Made by a program: the position numbers and the translations under genes. Positions 44,996 to 53,318 of a DNA stretch of 64,000 nucleotides are shown here, piece by piece. The stretch lies in contig NZ_CP108454.1 of assembly GCF_036240795.1 (NCBI RefSeq), positions 5,208,001-5,272,000 of the forward strand, read 5' to 3'. The notes under the pieces were generated by a model. That model saw only the letters and a program-made list of their open reading frames with translations, made no database searches and was not told the DNA's origin. Origin of the DNA: Streptomyces sp. NBC_01268. GTDB lineage: Bacteria; Actinomycetota; Actinomycetes; Streptomycetales; Streptomycetaceae. Numbering within the stretch: the first letter of the stretch is position 1; every line of letters begins with the position of its first letter.

Positions 44996-46562
44996 GGATC
45001 TCCTCGAAGGCTCCGTCGAGCGAGCCGTGGGTCGCGTCGAAGAGGCGGCCGCCGGTGAGCCCGGCGATGTGGTCGAGCGCGGACCGGTCGGAGTCGCCGA
45101 AGAGGATCGGAAAGACCGGGGTGCGCTTCTGGGCGGGGGTGAGTGTGTCCGCGTAGAAGCTGTCGAAGGCCGAGGCCGGGTCGCCGTCGGTGTTCTCGCC
45201 GTCCGTCATCAGCACGATCGAGGTGAACGCGCCGTCCGAGGCGTCGGCGCCGAGCTGCCCGTACGCCTCCTTCAGGCTGGAGTAGATCGCCGTGCCGCCG
45301 GAGGCCGACAGGCGGCCCGCGTCGGCGCGGATCGCGTCGAGCGCGCCCTTCGGGGCGGCCGGGTCGACCGTGCGGGTGGTGACCTCGGAGCGCTTCACCG
45401 ACGAGCCGAACGGCATCAGCGTGACCTCCTCGCGGTCCCGGAAGTCGCCGGTCAGCTCCGCGAGCGCCGACTTCAGCCGGTCGAGCCGCTCACCCTCCAT
45501 CGAGCCGGAGGTGTCCAGGACGTAGACCGTGCGGGAGGGGCGGCGCAGCGTGTTGTCGTACGCGTCGAGCAGCCCGTCGGCGACGGATCGGCTGCCGGGG
45601 AAGGGCAGTTCGCGGCGCGGGTCGGCCGCGAGCCGGGGCGCCGGCGCCACCCCGGGGACGACCGGGCGGCGCAGGGTGCGCTCGGTGATCATGCGCTGGA
45701 CGGCCGGGGTGCGCAGCTCCGCGGCGAGCCGGCGGGCCGCGTCCTTCGCCTCCGGGCGGGCGGCGGTCAGCGAGGTCAGCGGGTAGTCCGCGGTGACCAC
45801 CCCGTCGGCGGGGCGGATCACGGTGAGGTCGCCGGGCATCGAGAGCAGCACCGACTCGTAGTTGACCAGCGCGTCGACGTCGCCGCGCCGGGCGTAGGCG
45901 GTGGCGAGCCAGCCGGAGGACCCGGAGGTCAGCTTCTGCCCGGCGAAGAACTCCTTCAGCTTCGGCGTGGCGGCCTTCACGTCCCGGTCGGTGAGCGCGG
46001 ACTGCGCGCCGGACAGGCCGGAGGCCACCGAGACCAGCGCGGAGAAGCCGGAGTTGGAACGCAGCGGGTCCGTCATGCCGTAGCTGAGCTTCCGGTCGGC
46101 GACCGCCCGGTGGATCTGCGCCCAGGTGACCTTCTTCGGGTCCCAGCCGAGCCGGGCGACGACGCCGGGCCGCACGCCGAGCGCGACCGGGGAGGTCATG
46201 ACCGGGGTCTCGCCGGTGATCCGCCGGGCGGTGTCGGGGCGCAGCCGCAGGTAGTCGTTGGAGGACAGCCAGACCGCGTCGAACCCCTGGTCGGCCTCGC
46301 CGGACGCGATCCGCTCGACGGCGTCGAGGGTCCCGGCGTAGGTCGGCCGCACGGTGACGCCGGTCGCCTTGCGGACCTCCTCCCACACCGGTGCCATGTC
46401 GGCGAGTTCGGAGGAGGCGAGGACCCGCAGGGTGCCGGGCCGGTACGCCTGCTTGTCCCCGTCGGGGCCGTCGGGGGTGCCGGAGCCGCCGCAGCCGGTG
46501 GCGACCAGGGCGAGGGAGAGCGCGGCGACCGCCGCGCGCAGGGCCGTGCGGGCGGTTCTCAT
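44982..46562 (-). CDS. lipoprotein: solute-binding-like domain fused to VWA domain
   Basis: 526 aa from the ATG at 46562. A lipobox (LSLALVATGCGG) marks it as a lipoprotein. Residues about 40-320 look like a periplasmic type-2 solute-binding fold (TLRVLASSELADMAPVWEEV, AVWLSSNDYLRLRP, LGVRPGVVARLGWDPKKVTWAQI). The C-terminal half is a VWA domain with a complete metal site DTSGSMEG (Asp-x-Ser-x-Ser), followed by GGTAIYSSLKEAYG and LMTDGENTDGD. The order binding-VWA is unusual. The ATG overlaps the TelA stop by 4 nt. Confidence 0.85.
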   Translation of the reverse strand: MRTARTALRAAVAALSLALVATGCGGSGTPDGPDGDKQAYRPGTLRVLASSELADMAPVWEEVRKATGVTVRPTYAGTLDAVERIASGEADQGFDAVWLSSNDYLRLRPDTARRITGETPVMTSPVALGVRPGVVARLGWDPKKVTWAQIHRAVADRKLSYGMTDPLRSNSGFSALVSVASGLSGAQSALTDRDVKAATPKLKEFFAGQKLTSGSSGWLATAYARRGDVDALVNYESVLLSMPGDLTVIRPADGVVTADYPLTSLTAARPEAKDAARRLAAELRTPAVQRMITERTLRRPVVPGVAPAPRLAADPRRELPFPGSRSVADGLLDAYDNTLRRPSRTVYVLDTSGSMEGERLDRLKSALAELTGDFRDREEVTLMPFGSSVKRSEVTTRTVDPAAPKGALDAIRADAGRLSASGGTAIYSSLKEAYGQLGADASDGAFTSIVLMTDGENTDGDPASAFDSFYADTLTPAQKRTPVFPILFGDSDRSALDHIAGLTGGRLFDATHGSLDGAFEEIRGYQ

Positions 46563-47749
46563 CCGCGGCCCCCTTCGAGGATCCCGGTGCCGCCGTCCGC
46601 CGTGCGCGTGCGCTCCAAGTGCGCGCTCGCCGTGCGCAGTTCCGCGGTCAGCGCGTCGACGGTCTGCGCCATCGACTCGGTCGCGCGGACCTTGTACGTG
46701 TCGATCGCGTCGAGCGTCGAGTAGATCTGCTGGAAGGCGGTGCGCACGGTGTCCAGACCGACCGCGGGCTCCGCGGCCAGCCGCTGGATGTCCCCGGACT
46801 GGCCGGCGAGGGCGATCGCGTTGCGCTGGATGATGCTCTCGGTCGTGCCGCGCAGCGCGGTCACCTGCTCGGTGACCTTCTTCTGGTGCTCCAGCGCGGA
46901 GGCCAGCATCACCGCGATCCGCAGCGCCGTGACGGTCGTCGTCGACGCCCGCTCCACGCCCTTGATCAGCTCGTCGTTGTTGCGGCGCACCATGTCCATC
47001 GCGAGGTAGCCCTGGGCGCAGACGGCGAGCTGGGTCAGCAGGTCCTGGTGCTTCTGCCGGACCGGGAAGAGCACGTCGGCGCGGAGCGCGTCGGCCTGCG
47101 CCGGGTCGGCGGTCAGCGCGACCCGCTCCTCGACGGCCGCGTCCAGGGCCTCGGTGAGCACCGCGTACTCCTGGAGGCGGCCCATGGTCTCCCACAGCCG
47201 GGCCCGCTCGGTCTGCAGGGCCGCGTTGTCGCGGCGCAGCTCGTCCTGGCCGCCGTCCAGGGCGGCCAGGATCCGGTCGAGGGTGGTCTTCGAGGAGGCG
47301 TACTTCGCGATGTGGTCGCGCACCCGGTTGCCGCCGGGCAGCTTGGACAGCAGGCCCCGGACGCCCTTGGCGGGGGTGTCGCGCGGGTCCAGGTCCTCGA
47401 CCGTGCGCCGCAGCGCGACGAGCGAGTCGCCGACCCGGGCCTGGGGGTCGCCGCCGGCGGTGCCGAGCGAGCGGACCGTGCGGTCCAGCATCCGGTTGGA
47501 CTGCTGGGCGGCGGTGCGCAGCTCGCCGCCGCCGAGCGCCGTGATCTCCCCGATCCGGCCGGTGAACTCCGGGGAGCGGGCGTCGAGTCCGGCGAGCGCG
47601 CCGACGTACTCGTCGGCGCGCCGGGCCATCTCGGTGCGGACCGCGTCGTCGACCGGGACGAGCGTCTTCGCCTGCTCGGCGCGGACCGGCGGCACCGGCT
47701 CGGGCGGGGTGAGGACGAGCGGGCTGTCCGGGCTCGTGGGTGTGGTCAT
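46559..47749 (-). CDS. toxic anion resistance (TelA-like) protein
   Basis: 396 aa from the ATG at 47749. TelA family: SKLPGGNRVRDHIAKYASSKTTLDRILAALDGG, long helices, MVRRNNDELIKGVERASTTTVTALRIAVMLASALEHQKKVTEQVTALRGTTE, all hallmark elements described here in pieces. No membrane helix. Named for tellurite resistance, the function of the family is not settled. Coupled to the genes on both sides by ATGA overlaps, so the four products should be made in fixed ratio. Confidence 0.9.
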   Translation of the reverse strand: MTTPTSPDSPLVLTPPEPVPPVRAEQAKTLVPVDDAVRTEMARRADEYVGALAGLDARSPEFTGRIGEITALGGGELRTAAQQSNRMLDRTVRSLGTAGGDPQARVGDSLVALRRTVEDLDPRDTPAKGVRGLLSKLPGGNRVRDHIAKYASSKTTLDRILAALDGGQDELRRDNAALQTERARLWETMGRLQEYAVLTEALDAAVEERVALTADPAQADALRADVLFPVRQKHQDLLTQLAVCAQGYLAMDMVRRNNDELIKGVERASTTTVTALRIAVMLASALEHQKKVTEQVTALRGTTESIIQRNAIALAGQSGDIQRLAAEPAVGLDTVRTAFQQIYSTLDAIDTYKVRATESMAQTVDALTAELRTASAHLERTRTADGGTGILEGGRG

Positions 47750-48876
47750 GCGGGGTCCCCCTGGTCGCGGGCCCGCAGCGCCATCCGGTGCAGCACCTCG
47801 GAGGTGGGCACGGGCGCCTGGCGGACCCCGGTGAGCTTCTGGTCGAGGTAGCCGGTGAGGCCGGCGGTGGCGGCGGTGAACTCGGCCGGGGCGCCCTGCG
47901 GGCGGAAGCCGTGGCGGACCGCCAGCCTGCGCAGCTCCGGGTCGGTGGAGAGGAGTTCGCCGAGGGTCCGGCCGGCCTCGGTGAGCGGGACGAGCGTGTG
48001 GTCGCTGCTGACGGTGGTGTCCGGGTACAGGACGACGAGGTCGGAGGCCCAGTCGCCGGGCGGCCGGGCGATCAGCTGGGCGGCGACCTGGGACTCGTAG
48101 ACGAGGACCAGCGGGTTGCCGACGCCGCTGACGAAGTCCCGGAAGGGCGCGTCGGAGCTCGACTGCTGGGCGCCCTGCACCTGGATCAGCTTGCGCAGCA
48201 GCGGGGCCGTGCGGTCCACGGCGGCCTTGTCCCCGGCGACCCGGCCGCCGTCGGCGACGTAGCTCGCGGCGGCCAGGTAGAGCGCGCCGGAGTTGGAGGC
48301 CAGCGGGTCGGTGGAGGTGACGAACAGGGTGCCGCTCAGTTCGGCGTGCCCCGCGGAGCCCCTGAGCTGCTGCCAGGTCCGGTCGGCGCGGGCGGCGGCG
48401 AGGTAGGGCTCCATGCGCAGGGTGCCGGTGTGGCCGCCGGGCGCGAGCGTGGCGAGCCCGTTGCCGGCGAGCACCTTGGCGGCGGCGCCGTGCGCGACGA
48501 CGACCAGCGGCGAGTAGAAGGGGCGCAGCGGGGTGCCGGTCGCCTTCGTCCTGGCCTTGATCTCGTCGGCGGGCGCCTTGGCGGACGGGAACGCGAAGTC
48601 GTGGCCCGTGAGGGGCAGTCGCTCCATGTCCCAGGACCCGGAGGTCTCCGTCCGTACGGTGAGGCCCTTGGCGGCAAGGGCCTTCACGACCTCGGGATCG
48701 GCGAAGAACTCCGCCTTCTCCGACCCGATCACTCCTCGCACGGTCTTCGTTGCCGTGCCCTTGTCGTCCTGGTCGCCGTCGGTCACGAGGACCACGGCCA
48801 CGCCGCCCAGGAGCAGGACGGCGAGGACGATTCCCAGAATGCGTCTCACGCGGGCAGCGTGCTCGCGGAAACCCAC
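47746..48876 (-). CDS. membrane-anchored solute-binding-like protein (first gene of TelA operon)
   Basis: 376 aa, GTG at 48876. One N-terminal membrane helix (RILGIVLAVLLLGGVAVVLV) holds an extracytoplasmic domain resembling a type-2 solute-binding protein: VRGVIGSEKAEFFADPEVVKAL, the HDFAFPSAKAPADEI loop, SGTLFVTSTDPLASNSGALYLA, NPLVLVYESQV. It is a distant structural partner to the binding half of the lipoprotein gene downstream. The ribosome-binding site is weak. Probable start of a four-gene operon. Confidence 0.82.
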   Translation of the reverse strand: MGFREHAARVRRILGIVLAVLLLGGVAVVLVTDGDQDDKGTATKTVRGVIGSEKAEFFADPEVVKALAAKGLTVRTETSGSWDMERLPLTGHDFAFPSAKAPADEIKARTKATGTPLRPFYSPLVVVAHGAAAKVLAGNGLATLAPGGHTGTLRMEPYLAAARADRTWQQLRGSAGHAELSGTLFVTSTDPLASNSGALYLAAASYVADGGRVAGDKAAVDRTAPLLRKLIQVQGAQQSSSDAPFRDFVSGVGNPLVLVYESQVAAQLIARPPGDWASDLVVLYPDTTVSSDHTLVPLTEAGRTLGELLSTDPELRRLAVRHGFRPQGAPAEFTAATAGLTGYLDQKLTGVRQAPVPTSEVLHRMALRARDQGDPA

Positions 48877-49002
48877 ATTCCAGGGGGAGTCGGGTGTACG
48901 GCGGGTGAAGCGGTGATCCCGGTACCGAACCGGAGCGGAGTGTCCGGATTTCGCGCCGGAATCGGCGTGTACGGTGTGCGGACTTCACTGGGGGGTGACG
49001 CC

Positions 49003-49431
49003 ATGCCGCGCTGGGCGGTGGTGATGCTGGTGACCGTGGGGGCGTTGGTGGTGCTCGCGCCGGTCGCCGTGTTCGTCGGATACGTCTACGTGTACGGGGC
49101 GAACCACGAGGACATGCGCTTTCCCGAGGACGACGTGAGCCTGGCGAAGTGCGGCCTGGATCCGGCGTCGGGACGGCCGGTGGTCGAGGTGGCGCTGGTC
49201 GGCGGGGTGCGCGAGGGGTCGTACACCGTCGGTGTCGACTTCCTCGACACGAGCCGGGCGGGGAACGGGGAGCCGGTCGACGGCGCTGCCGTCGTCCTCT
49301 CCGCGGAGCCCGGGGGCTCCCGGCGGGCGACGCTCGTCGGCGCGAAGCGCTTCGACGGGGGCGAACTCGGCTGCGGTGTGCGCGACCTGGTGCCGCTGGC
49401 GCCCGGGGCCGGCGGGGCTGCCGGGTCGTGA
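49003..49431 (+). CDS. hypothetical membrane-anchored protein
   Basis: 142 aa, ATG at 49003 behind GGGGGGTGA. One N-terminal helix (WAVVMLVTVGALVVLAPVAVFVGYVYVYG), then an extracytoplasmic beta-rich domain with two Cys (AKCGLDPASG, GELGCGVRDLVPL) that could form a disulfide. Divergent from the TelA operon. No family recognised. Confidence 0.75.
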   Translation: MPRWAVVMLVTVGALVVLAPVAVFVGYVYVYGANHEDMRFPEDDVSLAKCGLDPASGRPVVEVALVGGVREGSYTVGVDFLDTSRAGNGEPVDGAAVVLSAEPGGSRRATLVGAKRFDGGELGCGVRDLVPLAPGAGGAAGS

Positions 49432-49450
49432 GGCGGGCGGTGGGTGGCGC

Positions 49451-49484
49451 CCGGTCCGCGCGGTGTCGTGGCCGCGCGGACCGG
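49451..49484. terminator. bidirectional hairpin
   Basis: 13-bp perfect stem (49451-49463 with 49472-49484, loop TGTCGTGG) between convergent genes ending at 49431 and 49490. Confidence 0.75.
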
Positions 49485-49489
49485 GGCCG

Positions 49490-49882
49490 TCAAGGGGCGC
49501 CGACCAGGGATTCCCCGGCGAGCGCCGCGGTGTGCGCGTCCATCCGCTCGGCGGCGAGGATCGCGGCGGCCGTGTCGGCCCGGGAGGCGGCGACGACCAG
49601 GGCGCGGCCCGCGAGGGCGTGCGCCCTGCGGTGCAGCGCCTCGGCGGGGGAGCCGCTGAGGCCCGCGTGCCGCGCCGGGGGCGCGCCGCGGAGCCGGGCG
49701 ACCTGCCGGGCGATCAGCTCGCCGGCCTCGCCGTCGCCGAGCTCGTCGGTGACGGCGAGCAGGGCGGCGAGGTGCCCGGCGAGCTGGATGTCCAGCTCCT
49801 CCTCGCGGGAGCGGTGCGGGTACGCGTGGTGGTCGTCGTCGGCCATCCGGTGGACCGACTTGGTGCGGATCGGTTCGTACAT
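49490..49882 (-). CDS. hypothetical cytoplasmic helical protein
   Basis: 130 aa from the ATG at 49882 with a strong AGGAGG site; an ATG ten codons upstream lacks one. An N-terminal His/Asp-rich stretch (MADDDHHAYPHRSREEEL) then Ala-rich helices, with no membrane segment (LAGHLAALLAVTDELGDGEAGELIARQVARLRG). Not recognised. Upstream of it, 49883-49985 holds an AT-rich patch (TTAGATTCAATCTAAAG) before the aminotransferase end. Confidence 0.7.
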   Translation of the reverse strand: MYEPIRTKSVHRMADDDHHAYPHRSREEELDIQLAGHLAALLAVTDELGDGEAGELIARQVARLRGAPPARHAGLSGSPAEALHRRAHALAGRALVVAASRADTAAAILAAERMDAHTAALAGESLVGAP

Positions 49883-49985
49883 GGGACGGCCTCCTGGTTG
49901 CTCTGGAGGCATCCTAGCTTAGATTCAATCTAAAGTTGAGTGCTGTCCGGATCGGGGCGTCGTGGCGCCCGCCGGGGTGGCGGCG

Positions 49986-51197
49986 CTAGTGCTGGCTGTA
50001 GCCGTCCAGGAAGGAGCCGATCCGGGTCACCGCGTCCGCCAGGTCCGCGGCGGTGGGCAGGGTGACGATCCGGAAGTGGTCCGGCTCGTGCCAGTTGAAG
50101 CCGGTCCCGTGCACGACCATGATCTTCTCGGCCCGCAGCAGGTCGAGGACCATCTGCCGGTCGTCCTTGATCTTGTAGACGTTGGGGTCGAGCCGCGGGA
50201 ACAGGTACAGCGCGCCCTTCGGCTTCACGCACGTCACGCCCGGGATCTGCGTCAGCAGCTCGTACGCCGTGTCCCGCTGTTCGAGCAGCCGCCCGCCCGG
50301 CAGCACCAGGTCCTCGATCGACTGGCGGCCCTGGAGCGCGGCGGCCACCGCGTGCTGGGCCGGCATGTTGGCGCACAGGCGCATGTTGGCGAGGATCGTC
50401 AGGCCCTCGATGTACGAGGTGGCGTGCGCCTTCGGTCCGCAGACCGCCAGCCAGCCGGAGCGGAAGCCGGCGACCCGGTAGTTCTTGCTCATCCCGTTGA
50501 AGGTGAGGACGAGCAGGTCGGGGGCGATCGCGGCGGTCGGCGTGTGCGTGGCGCCGTCGTAGAGGATCTTGTCGTAGATCTCGTCGGAGCAGACCACCAG
50601 CTTGTGGCGGCGGGCGATCTCCGTCAGCGAGCGGAGCATCTCGTCGTCGTAGACGGCGCCCGTCGGGTTGTTCGGGTTGATGATCACGATCGCCTTGGTG
50701 CGGTCGGTGATCTTGCGCTCGATGTCGGCCAGGTCCGGCATCCAGTCCGCCTGCTCGTCGCAGCGGTAGTGCACGGCCGTACCGCCCGCGAGGGAGACCG
50801 AGGCCGTCCACAGCGGGTAGTCCGGCGCCGGCACGAGGACCTCGTCGCCGTCGTCGAGCAGCGCCTGCATCGACATCTGGATCAGCTCGGAGACGCCGTT
50901 GCCGAGGTAGATGTCCTCGACGGAGAGCGGGATGCCCTTGGTCTCGTAGTGGCTCATCACCGCGCGGCGGGCGGACAGCAGGCCCTTCGCGTCGCCGTAG
51001 CCGTGGGCGTCGGCGAGGTTGCGCAGCACGTCCTCGAGGATGGCCGGCGGGCACTCGAAGCCGAAGGCGGCCGGATTGCCGGTGTTGAGCTTGAGGATGC
51101 GGTGACCCGCAGCCTCGAGCCGCATCGCCTCTTCGAGCACCGGGCCCCGGATCTCGTAACAGACGTTGGACAGCTTCGTGGACTGGATCACCTGCAT
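49986..51197 (-). CDS. AlaA-like pyridoxal-phosphate aminotransferase
   Basis: 403 aa. Fold-type I class I/II aminotransferase. Motifs: GNPAAFGFECPP near the N-terminus, HGYGDAKGLLSARRAV, the PLP-binding INPNNPTGAVY and SDEIYDKILYDG, and the Schiff-base Lys in FNGMSKNYRVAGFRSGW. The overall pattern is that of AlaA (glutamate-pyruvate transaminase), which makes alanine from pyruvate. Family members vary in substrate, so the assignment to alanine is inferred. ATG at 51197, divergent from the gene at 51357. Confidence 0.92.
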   Translation of the reverse strand: MQVIQSTKLSNVCYEIRGPVLEEAMRLEAAGHRILKLNTGNPAAFGFECPPAILEDVLRNLADAHGYGDAKGLLSARRAVMSHYETKGIPLSVEDIYLGNGVSELIQMSMQALLDDGDEVLVPAPDYPLWTASVSLAGGTAVHYRCDEQADWMPDLADIERKITDRTKAIVIINPNNPTGAVYDDEMLRSLTEIARRHKLVVCSDEIYDKILYDGATHTPTAAIAPDLLVLTFNGMSKNYRVAGFRSGWLAVCGPKAHATSYIEGLTILANMRLCANMPAQHAVAAALQGRQSIEDLVLPGGRLLEQRDTAYELLTQIPGVTCVKPKGALYLFPRLDPNVYKIKDDRQMVLDLLRAEKIMVVHGTGFNWHEPDHFRIVTLPTAADLADAVTRIGSFLDGYSQH

Positions 51198-51356
51198 GAC
51201 GAGAGCTTACGGCGGGGCCGGTCGGCGCGCTCCGTGTTCTGTGCCACGTCGGGCGTTCGGGCGACGGGGCGGGCGCCCGTTCGGGCGGGACCCGGGCCCG
51301 GCCCCGTTGTGACCCACGTCGCTTCCGCGGTGACGTGCTCCCTACAATCCCGGTTC

Positions 51357-51818
51357 GTGAGCCAGTACGACACGGGGGCCGACGACGGCCCGAGACGCCG
51401 CCGCAGGCACGCCTCCGGGCGCCGCGGGCCCGGCCCGCTCCTGATGGCCGGGGGCGGCGCCGTCGTCGCCCTCGGCGCGCTCGCGGCCGTCCTGGCCGCC
51501 GCCTCCGGGCCGGGGCCCGAGCCGGGCTCTCCGGCGGGGGGCGGAGGACGGGCGGGCATGCCGGCGCTGATCCAGCCTGATCCGGGGACGGCGGACCAAG
51601 GGGGCCAGGGCGAGGGCGAGGGCGGAGCGACGCCCTCCCGTACGGGTGCGGGATCCGGGTCCGGCTCCGCGTCCGCGTCGGCGTCCGTGAGCGCGAGCCC
51701 GCGCCCCGCCGCCCCGTCCGCCGGCGGCCTGCCCGCGCCCGTGACGACCACCACTCCCGCCGGGGACGGGCCCGGAAAGTCGGGCTCCGCGCCCGGGATC
51801 AAGAAGAAGCAGCGGTAG
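51357..51818 (+). CDS. hypothetical membrane-anchored low-complexity protein
   Basis: 153 aa, GTG at 51357. A basic N-terminus (RRRRRHASGRRG) and one membrane helix (LLMAGGGAVVALGALAAVLAAA) precede a Gly/Ser/Pro-rich extracytoplasmic tail (SGSGSASASASVSASPRP) ending in IKKKQR. There is no ribosome-binding site; TACAAT (51343-51348) sits exactly 8 nt before the GTG, so a leaderless mRNA is likely. Function unknown. Followed 33 nt later by the mannosyltransferase gene. Confidence 0.65.
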   Translation: MSQYDTGADDGPRRRRRHASGRRGPGPLLMAGGGAVVALGALAAVLAAASGPGPEPGSPAGGGGRAGMPALIQPDPGTADQGGQGEGEGGATPSRTGAGSGSGSASASASVSASPRPAAPSAGGLPAPVTTTTPAGDGPGKSGSAPGIKKKQR

Positions 51819-51851
51819 GAGGGGCGGGCCCGCAGGATAGGTTGGTCCGTC

Positions 51852-53318
51852 ATGTGGGTTCTCAGCACCGCCGGATGCCGGTGGCTCGGCGCGGCCGGAT
51901 CGCTCGCCGTCACCGTCGGCGGATGGGCGGCCGGCACCCTGCCGGTACGCGGCGGCTGGGGCCTGTGGGAGCCGCGCGGCTCCGCGCTCACCGTGGCCGG
52001 CGCGGTCCTCGCGTACCTCGGACTGACCCTGCTCATCGCGGCCTGGTGGCAGTACGGGCGGCTGCTGCGGGCCGGCGCCCCCGAGCGCGTCGGAGCCACC
52101 CTCTGCTGGTGGGCGGCGCCACTGCTGCTCGCGCCGCCGCTCTACAGCGCCGACGTGTACAGCTACATCGCCCAGGGCGCGATGGTCCTCGAAGGGCACG
52201 ACGTGTACGGGGCCGGGCCCTCCGTCCTCGCCCCCGGCGAGCTCGGCTGGGACGCCGCCGCCAGCGTCGGCGGGCACTGGACCGACACCCCCGCGCCCTA
52301 CGGGCCCGTCTTCCTCGTCCTCGCCCAGGCGGTCGTGAAACTCACCGGCGGGGCGGTCGTGCCCGCCGTCCTCGGCATGCGGCTCGTCGCCGTCGGCGCA
52401 CTCGCCCTGATCGTCTGGGCCGTCCGGGGCCTCTCCGACGGGCGCCCCGGAGCGCTCTGGCTCGCCGCGCTCAACCCGCTGCTCCTCATCCACGTCGTCG
52501 CCGGCATGCACAACGACGGGCTCATGATCGGCCTCATGCTCGGCGGCGTGCTGCTCGCCGTGCGCGGGCGGTGGGTGGCCGGCAGCGTGCTCGTCGGCCT
52601 CGCGGTCATGGTCAAGTCGCCGGCGGCGGTGGCGCTGCTGTTCGTGGGGATCATCGTCGCGCGGCAGTGCGGTGGCGGGGTGCGGGGGGTCCTGAAGGGG
52701 CTGCTGCCCGGGGTGGTCGCCGCGGGGGTCGCGGCGCTCGCGACCGTGGCGGCCGGGACGGGCTTCGGCTGGCTCCGCACCCAGAGCGTGGCCGGCACCA
52801 TCCACACGGCGCTCTCCGTCACGAGCGACCTCGGCCTCGGCCTCGGCATGCTCGTCGCGGACGACCCGGAGCCGGTGAAGGCGGTCGTCCAGCAGCTCGG
52901 GCTGGTCGTGGCCGCGGGGGCCATCGGAGTGCTGGGATGGCGCGCGTGGAAGGGGCACACCGATCCCGTGCTGGGACTGGGGCTGTCCCTGGTGGCGCTG
53001 GTCGTCCTGTCACCGATGGTGCAGCCGTGGTACCTGCTGTGGGGGGTGTGCGGGGTCGCCGCGGGGGCGTGGGACGGGGCGCTCGGTCGGTGGCTCGCGG
53101 TGGCGTCCGCGGCCTTGGCCTATGAGACGGCGCCGTCCGGGCATACCCCGGCGTACGGCTTCGCGCTGATGGGCGTGGCGGTGGCGGTGGCCGCCGTCGC
53201 CCTCCGCGCAGGGCGTTGGGGATCCACCCGGACGGCACCCCCGCACGCGCCTGCGCCCCCCGTGCCCGCACCGCGACGCGGCCGCAGCCGCGCGGAACGT
53301 ACGGGCACCGGAGCCTAG
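51852..53318 (+). CDS. mptB: polyprenol-phosphate-mannose-dependent alpha-1,6-mannosyltransferase, MptB-like
   Basis: 488 aa with about 12 hydrophobic helices. GT-C-type motifs: the first loop acidic motif in PLYSADVYSYIAQG, LNPLLLIHVVAGMHNDGLMIGL and VQPWYLLW near the C-terminus. MptB/DUF2029-type enzymes extend the mannan core of lipoglycans outside the membrane. The C-terminal ~40 residues are Arg/Pro/Ala-rich and cytoplasmic. TAGGTT lies 8 nt before the ATG and no Shine-Dalgarno site is seen. Its stop interlocks with the convergent D-aminoacylase stop in CTAG. Confidence 0.87.
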   Translation: MWVLSTAGCRWLGAAGSLAVTVGGWAAGTLPVRGGWGLWEPRGSALTVAGAVLAYLGLTLLIAAWWQYGRLLRAGAPERVGATLCWWAAPLLLAPPLYSADVYSYIAQGAMVLEGHDVYGAGPSVLAPGELGWDAAASVGGHWTDTPAPYGPVFLVLAQAVVKLTGGAVVPAVLGMRLVAVGALALIVWAVRGLSDGRPGALWLAALNPLLLIHVVAGMHNDGLMIGLMLGGVLLAVRGRWVAGSVLVGLAVMVKSPAAVALLFVGIIVARQCGGGVRGVLKGLLPGVVAAGVAALATVAAGTGFGWLRTQSVAGTIHTALSVTSDLGLGLGMLVADDPEPVKAVVQQLGLVVAAGAIGVLGWRAWKGHTDPVLGLGLSLVALVVLSPMVQPWYLLWGVCGVAAGAWDGALGRWLAVASAALAYETAPSGHTPAYGFALMGVAVAVAAVALRAGRWGSTRTAPPHAPAPPVPAPRRGRSRAERTGTGA

